A stretch of DNA of 64,000 nucleotides from Zea mays (taxonomy: Eukaryota > Streptophyta > Magnoliopsida > Poales > Poaceae): positions 139,981,988 to 140,045,987 of the forward strand of contig NC_050105.1 in the NCBI RefSeq assembly GCF_902167145.1. The letters run 5' to 3'. The translations under genes were made by a program, and so were the position numbers. Position 1 is the first letter of the stretch, and each line of letters opens with the position of its first letter. Below the pieces are notes generated by a model. The model saw only the letters and a program-made list of their open reading frames with translations, made no database searches and was not told the origin of the DNA. Of the stretch, positions 54,502 through 64,000 are shown piece after piece.

Positions 54502-57500
54502 TGAAGCGTCCCCAATCCTCTGAGACTCAAATGTGATACAATTACTAGTCCCAGGAGGCTAGTAAACACATTTATACATCAGATGATACCAAATCTGCTC
54601 AAACGAGACAAACCTACAAAGGTGGCGAACAACTTTAAGAGTTGGTCCACAACTTGGGACATATCATCAGAGTGGGGCTGAAGCAGCCCGATATACGCAG
54701 CGAAGCAATTCAGCGGTCCAACAGCCACAGGCAAGGTTGGGAACAGTCGTAACTCTTACCCGATCTCCTTTTTCTGAAAACAACAAATAAGCAAGGGTGA
54801 GTACAAACGTACTCAGCAGCCCACCTTCACCCGCGGAATGGGGAAATCAGATATAATGCATAGAATATGTAGAGCTCAGGATATTTGCAGAAACGGCAAT
54901 ATTTTATGCAGGGTTGTTTTGAAAAACATTTTGTATTTTGCAAAGCGCATCCTCTCCAAAAGGAGCAGGAAGTTTTTCAATATTAGAACAAAATCCCCTG
55001 GACTAAACCATCCAGATATCTCAGCAGTTTCCCACTGGTTTTCATTTTCAACAACAGCCACTGGACTTCCCGTCCACCATAGCTCATGGCTCAACCGCCA
55101 GACCTTTTAAAAACCACTTTTCTCAAACACACCCTTTTTTTGAAAACAAAACATTAATTGTCATACCACACCAGACTCGTCCATTCCTGTGGACACAGAC
55201 TATTCGAATAGGTTTGAACTCTGCGCAGAGGGGTACACTTTACCCACTAGTCCGGCTCTGCGATCTCATAGCTAGTGAGACCCGAATCCGAATCTCTTTC
55301 TTTCCTCGCACGTCCTAACCTTAACAGTTATACCGGAAGGAGTCAGGCCACCGCCATGTCCACACCGGACAAAACATTCCCCCTCCTTATCCTCCCAGTG
55401 CTCCCTAGCCTTCATAACCCTGGGGTTGGACCGTACGAGTTCAGATTGAGTGACTGCCCACACAGTCTCGAGTGGTTGTACTTGTCATGAGTACAGGTAG
55501 TGAAAGATGACAAACCGGTCCTTATAAGAGGGGACAATCCTTCTGCTCACGCCTAAACCAGCTGAGCCATCACCTTAGGCCCTCCCCTAAACCAGGGAGT
55601 CCCTGATTATCCCACTCACAAGGTGATAAGGGTGAAAACCCTTCATCATACAAATTTTGAAAAGCATTTTCTTTTGAAAACTCACACCTTTTCTCGAATC
55701 ATTTGTAACAAATATATCAAGGATTGATTGCGGCAAGCGGCTTGGGTGGCCATAATAACTTGTCTCAAAATCATATCATGCATAAAATAACAGGCTGAGG
55801 GTTGTGGTTGAAAAACATAGGTAATTTATGCATCAAAGGGATCCAGTGAGCTTGTCGTGCTTATCCAGCGAAGGGGGAAGGGGTGCTCGCGGAACTGGCT
55901 TCTGGCTCCACCGCCTGGCGTAGACTTGCAGATCTAGCCTCCACGAGACGGCACGAACGCTCTGATAACTATGCAACATGAACAAGCAAACATACAAACA
56001 AGCAAGTATGCCAACAAATATTTAGTATAGTGGTCAGAATAGCGATATATGGATGGGTAGAGTCTTGAGTAGAATCTGTGTCATGTGGTGTTGTGATATT
56101 ACTAGTGGTGGAGCGGAGGTGCTTACCAGGAGGGTGGACTGGAGGCAAAGCGACACTATGCGTGTAGCCGGCAGAGCAGAGTAACTGAGTGGGTGGGGTG
56201 TTTGCCTTGGCTGAGGGTGTTGAGTGTGTGTGGAGAGGGAGAGGGTAGCTGGGTGTATTTATAGCTGGGTGTATGTGGTGTAGCACAGTGAAGTTCACTG
56301 TTGGTGAGAATAGTGACGAATGAATCGTCTGACTTAGTATGAACAGGAGAGTTATAGGCAGAATATGGGACGAGAGTATTTTGGGAGTCTTCTGGAACAT
56401 GAACCATGCTTAAGGGATGACATGGTTGGATAGGGAATAATTTGATAAGAATTTAGAAACAAGAATTATTGAAATCTGAGTTTGGAAGCCTGGTTCAAAG
56501 GAATCTCAAAGTTAAGCATGCTCAACTTGGAGAAACCTAGGATGGGTGACCAGATGGGAAGTTCCTACTGGAAGGAAAATCACAGTCACCGGAGTTCGTA
56601 TGACTGGAACATGGGTCTGGCTGTTCTTAGGTGGACTAGACAGCATGATGGATGAGTAGTTGAAATTTGGGATGGCTAGATGACCGATGAATAGTAACGA
56701 TGATTAGTGGCGATGGAAAAGTAATTATAGATATCATCGATGAATAGTAACGATGATGAATAGTAATGATACATAGTAACGATGATGAATAGTGTATGTG
56801 AATAGCAACGATGAATAGTGATGGTGAATAGTAATGGTGAATAGTGATAGTGAATAGTTCGTATGAACGAACGATGAACGATGAATAGGAACTATGAACG
56901 GACGAACGATCGAATGATCGGACGAACGAACGATCGGAATTTCGGCAGCATAATGGCAGGAAAAGATTATTTGGACGAACGAACGGACGAACGATCGAAT
57001 GATCGGACGAACGAACGATCGGAATTTCGACAGCATAACGGCAGGACAAAGATTATCTGGAAGAACGATGAATAGGGACTATGAACGAACGATGAACGAT
57101 GAATAGGGACTATGAACGAACGATGAACGATGAATAGGGAACTATGAACGAACGATGAACGATCGAATGATCGAACGAATGAACGATCGGAATTTCGGCA
57201 GCATAACGACAGGACAAAGATTATCTGGAAGAACGATGAATAGGGACTATGAACGAACGATGAACGATGAATAGGGACTATGAACGAACGATGAACGATC
57301 GAATGATCGAACGAACGAACGATCGGAATTTCGGCAGCATAACGGCAGGAAAAAGATTATTTGGACGAACGAACGGACGAACGATCGAACGATCGGACGA
57401 ACGGACGAACGAACCATGAACGATCGGACGAACGAACGAACAAACTAAGAACAGGGGGACGAACGATCGAAGAACGATCGAACGATCCTTGTGCTAGTGT

Positions 57501-58113
57501 GTGCTTGTGTGGAACATGGAGTGGGTGTGTGTGTGGGGGGAAGAGAGTTGCCATGAAATGGCTTGGGGTGGGATGAGAGGAGGCCCTTGCCCCTCTATTT
57601 ATAGCCATGGTGGGGGGATTAGGGGGAGGGATGAGAGGATTAGTGGGAGGATGATAGGATTAGTGGGAGATTAGCATGTATTTGTCTTGTATAAGTGAGG
57701 TTAGCTTGTAGAGCTCACCGTATGACACTGGAGGTATACGTATACGTATGAGCATGAGGAAAGTTATGAAGAAAATATTTGTAGGGACTTCAAAAATGAT
57801 TCTGAAGGTATTTCTCAAGAGGAAAATACTTGAAGATATATTGGTGGAATATTTAGACAGTATTTCTGGAAAGAAATTGAGGGGGGTTACTGGGGAAATA
57901 TCTGGGCAGTATTTCTGGAAAGAATTTGAGGGGGGTCACTGAGGAAATATTTGTAGGATATTTTGAGGAGGATTTTGGAGAGAATATAGACCACTATATT
58001 TTATTTGTTGATATCAACCCGCAAACAAACATTTTGAAATGTAATTTGAAATTCATTTTGAATTTAGAGCAAGTTTGAGAAAATTTCAGGATTTGAATTT
58101 TTGGGATGCTACA
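54502..58113 (-). repeat. 5' LTR of the large-LTR element
   Basis: 3,612 bp, collinear with 47,773-51,416. The main differences are a 13-bp deletion near 56,707, a shortened minisatellite near 57,425, and scattered transitions. It supplies the minus-strand promoter; TATA-like CTATAAATAGAGG stands at about 57,594-57,606. Confidence 0.92.
56866..57490. repeat. Minisatellite of GAACGATC-type units in the 5' LTR
   Basis: Same structure as 50,150-50,790, a few units shorter at its right end. Confidence 0.9.
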
Positions 58114-58705
58114 GCATGCCTCGGGGGACACCGAAGACACACTTCTCGGGATTGAGTTTTACGCCTTTCGCTTTGAGACACTTGAATGTCGTTTCAAGGT
58201 CGGAGAGGAGGTCGGAGGCTTTCCTCATCTTGACTACGATGTCATCGACGTAAGCCTCGACCGTTCGGCCAATGTGCTGTCCGAACACGTGGTTCATGCA
58301 CCTTTGGTATGTCGCACCCGCATTCCTCAAACCGAATGGCATAGAAATGTAGCAGTACATGCCAAAAGGTGTGATGAAAGAAGTCGCGAGCTGGTCGGAC
58401 TCTTTCATCCTGATTTGGTGATACCCTGAGTAGGCATCGAGGAACGATAGGGTTTCACACCCAGCAGCGGAATCCATGATTTGATCGATGCGAGGCAGAG
58501 GGTAGGGGACCTTCGGACATGCTTTGTTTAGACCAGTGTAGTCTACACACATCCGCCATTTCCCACCTTTCTTTTTCACAAGCACAGGGTTGGCTAGCCA
58601 TTCGGGATGGAATACCTCTTTGATGAACCCTGCAGTCATCAGCTTGTGGATCTCCTCGCCTATGGCTCTGCGCTTTTCTTCGTCGAATCAGCGCAGAGGC
58701 TGCTT
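58114..58705 (-). pseudogene. Huck-like reverse transcriptase, N-terminal and catalytic part
   Basis: The frame 58,639-58,114 carries the Gypsy reverse transcriptase core: KKKGGKWRMCVDYTGLNKAC, PLPRID, FLDAYSGYHQI, MPFGLRNAGATYQR and the YVDD catalytic site. It ends with EKCVFGVPRG, where the large-LTR element interrupts; the next residues, MLLGFIVSERG, stand at 47,772 downward. Upstream, stops near 58,690 and 58,715 separate it from the protease side. Confidence 0.88.
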
Positions 58706-60719
58706 CACGGGTCAGGCTCCAGCTCGGATATCCAGCGAGTGCTCGGCGACATCCCTCGGTATGCCAGGCATGTCCGAGGGACTCCACGCAAAAACCTCGA
58801 CATTTGCGCGGAGAAAGTCGACGAGCACTGCTTCCTATTTGGGGTCGAGCTCGCAGCCGATCCGTACTTGCTTGAAGGCGTCGTTGCTAGGTTCGAGAGG
58901 GACGGACTTAACCGCCTCTGCTGGTTTGAAGTTGCCAGCGTGGCGTTTCGCATCTGGCACGTCCTTGGAGAGGCTCTCCAGGTCGGCGATGAGGGCCTCG
59001 GACTCGGCGAGGGCCTCAGCGTACTCCACACACTCCACGTCGCATTCGTACGCGTGTCGGTATGTGGATCCAACGGTGATGACCATGTTGGGGCCCGACA
59101 TCTTGAGCTTGAGGTAGGTGTAGTTGGGGACGGCCATGAACTTGGCGTAGCATGGTCTCCCCAGTACTGCGTGGTAGGTTCCTTGGAACCCGACCACCTC
59201 GAACGTGAGGGTTTCCTTTCAGAAGTTGGAGGGGGTCCCGAAGCAGACGGGCAGATCGAGTTGTCCAAGGGGCTGGACGCGCTTCCCGGGAATGATCCCG
59301 TGAAAGGGCGCCGCACCGGCCCGGATCGATGACAGATCGATATGCAGGAGCCCGAGGGTGTCGGCGTAGATGATGTTGAGGCTGCTGCCTTCGTCCATGA
59401 GGACCTTGGTAAGCCTGACGTTGCCGATGATGGGATCAACAATGAGCGGGTACTTCCCCGGGCTCGGTACGTGGTCGGGGTGGTCGCCTTGGTCGAAGGT
59501 GATGGGCTTGTTGGACCAGTCTTGGTAGACTGGCGCCACCACCTTTACCGAGCAGACCTCCCGGCGCTCTTGCTTGCAGTGCCGAGCCGAGGCATTCGCC
59601 ACCCGCCCACCGTAGATCATGAAGCAGTCATGGACCTCGGGGAACTCCTCTGCCTTGTGGACCTCCTTCTTGTCGTTGTTGGGGGCTCTGCCACCTTCCA
59701 CCGGTGGCCCGGCCTTGTGAAAGTAGCGCCGAAGCATGACACACTCCTCAAGGGTGTGCTTGACGGGACCCTGATGATAGGGGCACGACTCCTTGAGCAT
59801 CTTGTCGAACAAGTTGGTGCCTCTGGGAGGCTTCCGAGGGTTCTTGTGCTTGGCGGCGGCGACAAGGTCCGCGTCGGCGGCGTCGCGTTTCGCTTGTGAC
59901 TTCTTCTTGCCCTTCTTCTTCGTGCCGCGCTGAGCGGACGCCTCGGGGACGTTTTCCGGCTGGCGCCCCTGAGGCTGCTTGTCCTTCTGGAAGATGGCTT
60001 CGAACCGCCTCCTGGCCAGAGGCAAACTTGGTGGCGATGTCCATCAGCTCGCTCGCCCTGGTGGGAGTCTTGCGACACAGCTTGCTCACCAGGTCGCGGC
60101 AAGTGGTGCCGGCGAGGAACGCGCTGATGACATCTGAGTCGGTGATGTTGGGTAGCTCGGTGCGCTGCTTCGAGAATCGCCGGATGTAGTCCCGCAGGGA
60201 CTCTCCCGGCTGCTGGCGGCAGCTTCGGAGATCCCAGGAGTTCCTAGGGTGCACGTATGTTCCCTGGAAGTTGTCGGCGAAGGCTTTGACCAGGTCGTCC
60301 CAGTTGGAGATCTGCGCAGGAGGCAGATGCTCCAGCCAGGCTCGGGCGGCGTCGGAGAGGAACAGGGGGAGGTTACGGATGATGAGGCTGTCATCGTCCG
60401 TTCCACCTAGCTGTCAGGCTAGCCGGTAGTCCGCGAGCCATAGTTCCAGCCTTGTCTCCCCCGAGTACTTGGTGATGGTAGTCGGGGCTCGAGACCGGGT
60501 CAGGAACGGCGCCCGTCGTATGGCCCGGCTGAAAGCTTGCGGACCGGGTGGTTCGGGCGAGGGGCTCCGATCCTCCCCGCTGTCGTAGCGTCCCCCACAC
60601 CTGGGGTGGTAGCCTCGGCGCACCTTCTCGTCGAGGTGGGCTCGACGGTCGCGGTGGTGGTGCTCGTTGCCGAGGCGACCCGGGGCCGCAAGCGCTGTGT
60701 CCCGCGTGCGCCCGGTGTG
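58706..60719 (-). pseudogene. Huck-like gag and protease, broken, 5' part missing
   Basis: Gag capsid region at 60,380-59,950 (SLRDYIRRFSKQRTELPN, FLAGTTCRDLVSKL), a Cys/His motif (CPYHQGPVKHTLEEC) near 59,770, and the protease near 59,390 with MDEGSSLNIIYADTL, where the family normally has DGGS. A second protease segment (GRPCYAKFMAVPNYTYLKLK) stands at 59,160-59,090. Stops and frameshifts occur near 60,025, 60,410 and 59,219. The gag start is cut off at 60,719 by the plus-strand Gypsy LTR. Confidence 0.85.
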
Positions 60720-61347
60720 TGTGGGGGATAGATATCCCCTGGGTCCACTAAAGAAGTAAAAGGCCTCACGAAAGGCCCAAGGGCCCAATAATTCGTAAGG
60801 TCATTCTTTCGTGGGCCTAGGGAAAGACAACTGACAAAGAAGAAAAGACGTGAGACTGGATTGGTGCAAACCTGGACGGCCCACAACGTCGAACGAATAA
60901 ATCGCAACAGAGACCCGACTTTCCCGCGCTGAAGCCCCCATGCAGCAGAGTCATGCGAGGATAAGTCGGCGAGGGTTACGTAGGGATAAGCTCAAGAGGT
61001 TCACTATCTTTTAGCTACTTGATGTTATCATATCACGTGTACTGCCCCACGGTCGAGTATATAAGGCCTAGGGGGCACCCCTTCAGATGGATCAACCCTA
61101 TTTTACTTAGCCACCTACGTAAACTCTCTGTGCCCTTGATCCAGAGAGTCCTCTTGTAACCACGCTCATATACTCACCAGGACGTAGGGTGTTACACACT
61201 TCTAAGCGGCCCGAACCTGCAAATCTTGTCCATTGTCCCTCGTGCGATTGGCACGAACCATTTTGCTACAGTTGTCGACATCGTCCTACTCCTAAAAACA
61301 CCTTGAGGGGCAACCCCGGGTGTGCGGTCGGACCCAAAACACCGACA
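60720..61347 (+). repeat. 5' LTR of the plus-strand Gypsy element
   Basis: 628 bp from TGTGGGGGATAGATATCC to AAAACACCGACA. A TATA box lies near 61,058 and a CACGTG G-box at about 61,035. Confidence 0.8.
61058..61065 (+). promoter_or_regulatory. TATA box of the plus-strand Gypsy LTR
   Basis: GAGTATATAAGGCC is a clear TATA box about 290 bp before the LTR end. A CACGTG motif stands about 20 bp upstream. Confidence 0.7.
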
Positions 61348-61349
61348 GC

Positions 61350-61368
61350 TGGCGCGCCAGGTAGGGGG
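61350..61368 (+). other. Primer binding site of the plus-strand Gypsy element
   Basis: TGGCGCGCCAGGTAGGGGG starts two bases after the LTR and begins with TGG, as required for pairing to a tRNA CCA end. The tRNA species is not identified. Confidence 0.6.
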
Positions 61369-61393
61369 TGTGTCGACAATCCAAGCTAGCTCA

Positions 61394-64000
61394 ATGGCCG
61401 TCACCTTCCACAGCAAGATCGCCGTGCGTCCCGGATCTGTATTCTGCTTCGGGACAATCTCATCTGTAGCGGATGAAGAGGGAATTCTACACCGCCTCGC
61501 AGATCTGCCGGAGCAGAAATCTCCTCCAACAAACTCCGAAAATGCTGGAAAGACGCTACCTCCGGCTCTTCGGAAAAAGATCGTCTCCGGGAAGGCTGGA
61601 GCTAGGAGCTCGCTGACCCGGAAGACTCCGCTGTCTACTTCCCCGACGAAAGAGTGGACACGGGTCGCGAGAAAGAAGGAGACCAGGGAGAGGCAAGTCG
61701 TTCTTCCCGTTCCTCCGGCCTCAAAGGAGAACGGAAAGAAAGTCGCCACGACAGCAGTACCGTTCTACCCCGACGTCCTCTTCATCGGGAGAGTGGAGTC
61801 GCCCGCCGTCTCTGACGACGAACCGACCGCGCCTGGAGAAGAACCACCTCAACGAGAATCTCGCCGACGGAGGAACCGACGCAGGAACGTTCGACGACAT
61901 CACGCGGCCGGAGAACGGGATCCGGAGCAGCCTGTCTCGCGAGACGAGGTCTCAGAGATAGGGGAAACTCCGGAAGAACGCGTCTTCAGGGAACGAAGAA
62001 ACTCCCGACGACGTGATCGCCGACGGATTCAGGAGCAAGCCGAGCAAGATGCAAGGCAACGCCGGGAGAATCCGCTCTTCGGGCGCAACCTGAACCCCGA
62101 CTTTGCCCGAGCTATGAACACGCCAAGCGAGGTCAGAGGCGCTCTAGCTCGGATAGCTGACGGACTTCCTCGGACTCCCGACGCCGAGGGATACCGACGC
62201 CTGTTCACTCAGGCAGCCAACCATCTTCTACCGCTCGCTCACCCGCCGAACGATTTGCGACACGCTATCAACAGTCGCCGAGACGCGCGAAGCTCTATCA
62301 ATGCTTCGCGCGAACGGCGGCATGAAAACGAAATTCGCCGTCGGGAGGAGTATGACCGAGATCATGGCTTCCCGACTCAAAGCCAGGCCACCAGGACTGA
62401 GTCGGCAACAGCTTCAACTGGCGGTACCACCCGGGGACGGTCGAGGAACCACCACCACCACTCCCCTCCCCGGGACAGACGTCATCCCCGACGACAGGAG
62501 GACACATGCGGAGTATCCGCTCTTACTCCGCGCCTCAGGGCCATCCAATGGCCTCCCAACTTCAAGGTATCCAATGTCGACAAATATGAACCTAAGCAGG
62601 ATCCAGGGGGTTGGTTAGCCGTCTACACCACCGCTGCTCGGGCTGCTGGAGCGTCCGAAGACGTCATGACCGCGTATCTACCCATCGTCCTTGGGCAAGA
62701 TGCGCTGCAATGGCTACGACATCTACCCCGACACTGCATCGATGACTGGGGAGACTTCAGTCGACGTTTTACCGCCAACTTCCAGTCTCTCTCCGACAAG
62801 CCAGCGCAACCATGGGACCTCAAATCCATCAAGCGCCGGGGGGATGAGACTCTCCGGTCGTACCTCAAAAGGTTCTAGACCATGAGAAACCGCATCCCCG
62901 AGGTCACGGAGGCGGCCGTGATCGAGGACTTCTACAGAGGATCCAATGACTCGGCTTTCGTCCGAGCCATACTACAAAAGGCGTCGACTACCTCCGAGGA
63001 GCTGTTCCGGGAAGCCGACCTCTACATCACCGCCGACGAGCAGGCCCAGGATCTCATCGGAGGAGCAAAGCCTGCACCAGCACCACCACGACGCGACGCG
63101 AACCAGCCACCCGACAAACGCTGGGAGAAGAGGCCTCGTGAAGAAGTACACGCCGCCGGACCACCCGCCTCTCGCGCCCAGGGAGGGCCTCGTGGAGGCG
63201 AGCGCACGCTGGACGACATCCTCGACGCCCAGTGCCCATACCACAAGGACATGCGCCATACTCTCCGTAACTGCCGGGACTTCAAGCACTCCGTCGGGCA
63301 CGGCCGACCCTTCCAACCTCTACCGCCTCCTCCGCCGAGGGGAGGACCAGATGAACCACGACAGCCCCATCAGCAGGAGGAGGGGGGAGGAGGAGCTTTC
63401 CCGCGCGTTGACAGGGAGGTCAACGTCATCTTCGGTGGGCATGGGTCGCAGGAGAACAAAAGACAACAAAAGCTCAACGACCGCCAGATACTGGTGGCGA
63501 CCACCGGACCGCTCGCCCCATACCGGTGGTCGGAGCACCCGATCACTTTCACTCGGGAGGATCAATGGCTCAACTTCGACCATCCAGGCAAATACCCACT
63601 CCTCGTCGATCCGGTGATCCGAGAGAGTCGGGTAAAGAAAGTGTTAGTGGACGGGGGGAGCAGCATCAACGTCACCTTCCCCCGTACGCTCCAAGGCTTG
63701 GGAGTTCATCTCAAAGAGCTCCACAAGTCAGACACTCCTTTCTTCGGCATCGTGCCGACAGAAGGGGAATACCCGCTGGGCCACATCTACATGCCGGTCA
63801 CCTTCGGGACTCCGGAGAACTACAGAACCGAGTTCCTGAGGTTCGAGGTGGCGAACTTCGACTGCGGATACAACGCCATCATCGGGAGGCCGGGGCTGGC
63901 CAAATTCATGGCCATTCCGCACTATACATACATGATACTGAAGATGCCAGGACCGCAAGGAATCATAACTGCGCGCGCCGACTTCCAAGGCGCCGCAGAA
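61394..64000 (+). CDS. Gypsy gag-protease, one internal TAG, continues beyond the window
   Basis: Starts at the ATG at 61,394 (MAVTFHSKIAVRPGSV). Order: basic Arg-rich N-terminal half (residues about 150-290, SRRRRNRRRNVRR); capsid domain about 385-560 (WPPNFKVSNVDKYEPKQDPG, AYLPIVLGQDALQWLRHLP); a TAG at 62,876-62,878; the rest of the capsid domain (IEDFYRGSNDSAF); a Cys/His motif (CPYHKDMRHTLRNC); and the protease (LVDGGSSINVTFPRTLQ; IIGRPGLAKFMAIPHY). Apart from the single TAG the frame is open from 61,394 to the window end. The TAG sits where relatives have a residue such as Gln or Ser, so it is probably a recent nonsense mutation. Confidence 0.85.

Larger units (their letters stand above)
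47773..58113 (-). mobile_element. Non-autonomous large-LTR retrotransposon without pol
   Basis: 10,341 bp with LTRs of 3,644 and 3,612 bp and only 3,085 bp between them. TG...CA ends (TGAAGCGTCCCC; GGGATGCTACA) and perfect GCATG target duplications (47,768-47,772 and 58,114-58,118) define it. An initiator-Met PBS adjoins the right LTR, so it reads on the minus strand. There is no protease, reverse transcriptase or integrase; the only substantial frame is at 53,264-54,385. It sits inside the reverse transcriptase of the Huck-like element, whose reading resumes exactly on both sides. By eye the LTRs differ at about 35 positions (about 1%). Confidence 0.92.
38419..60719 (-). mobile_element. Huck-like Gypsy (Tat lineage) element, 5' end outside the window
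   Basis: The 3' LTR (38,419-39,869), purine tract, antisense gene, integrase, RNase H, reverse transcriptase, protease and gag follow in order on the minus strand. The LTR end TGTCGGGGACCATAATTAGG (read on minus) and the CCATCAGCACAAAGCTG block near it match the maize Huck family as I remember it. Integration was into the CACTA transposase at 38,418 (GATGG flank). Two younger elements interrupt it at 47,773-58,113 and from 60,720. The coding region has many stops and frameshifts. Confidence 0.82.
60720..64000 (+). mobile_element. Gypsy (Tat-type) element, 5' half
   Basis: LTR (60,720-61,347), PBS and a long gag-protease frame follow in order on the plus strand; the element runs off the right edge. 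It inserted into the Huck-like gag; GTGTG precedes the LTR, and its partner duplication is outside the window. The protein is related to, but clearly different from, the Huck-like gag (CPYHKDMRHTLRNC versus CPYHQGPVKHTLEEC). It resembles the cinful/zeon-type maize elements; the family name is not certain. Confidence 0.85.

Overview
This is a plant nuclear window, very probably maize (Zea mays) or a close Andropogoneae relative. It holds a Sirevirus with its family's non-coding signatures, a Huck-like Gypsy element, CACTA elements with TTTGCCGAGTG subterminal repeats, a Ds-like element, and a probable Helitron carrying pieces of unrelated host genes. No bacterial, plastid or viral gene organisation was seen. 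Only one host gene looks complete: a six-exon G2-like/GARP transcription factor at 23,749-27,042 on the minus strand. Almost everything else is nested transposable elements.

Layout. 1-3,233: a Sirevirus (gag, PBS, LTR; continues off the left edge) inserted into the LTR of a related, older Sirevirus. 3,600-8,300: old debris, including an LTR-like stretch, a Ds-like element (4,923-5,317) and a probable solo LTR (6,981-8,022). 8,308 to about 21.7 kb: a probable Helitron with four fragments of host genes, all on the minus strand (SWIB domain, kinesin-14, histone H2A, CCT1/TCP-1 alpha). It is split by a young, apparently coding-competent Sirevirus (9,436-18,886) with perfect 5-bp target duplications. 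22.2-23.2 kb: 3' piece of a LINE. 23.7-27.2 kb: the G2-like gene, with nested MITEs in its last intron.

27,959-37,856 is a full-length CACTA element with a TNPA-like gene and a decayed TNP2-like transposase gene. It has two long inverted repeats, the larger with arms of about 465 bp. A second CACTA transposase (37,894-38,418, plus strand) is cut by a Huck-like element (minus strand) that starts at 38,419. The Huck-like element carries a five-exon antisense gene between integrase and the 3' LTR. Its reverse transcriptase is split by a 10.3-kb element with 3.6-kb LTRs and no pol (47,773-58,113), which encodes one 373-residue protein with a dsRBD-like N-terminal pattern. Its gag is split by a plus-strand Gypsy element (60,720 to beyond 64,000).

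Inferred order of events: CACTA-2 first, then Huck into CACTA-2, then the large-LTR element and the plus-strand Gypsy element into Huck. By eye the LTR pairs of the intact Sirevirus and of the large-LTR element differ at roughly 0.8-1.0% of sites. At the usual grass rate (1.3e-8 per site per year) that is a few hundred thousand years. The best candidates for unusual biology are the large CACTA inverted repeat (possible hairpin-RNA source), the dsRBD-like protein of the pol-less element, and the spliced antisense gene in the Huck-like element.
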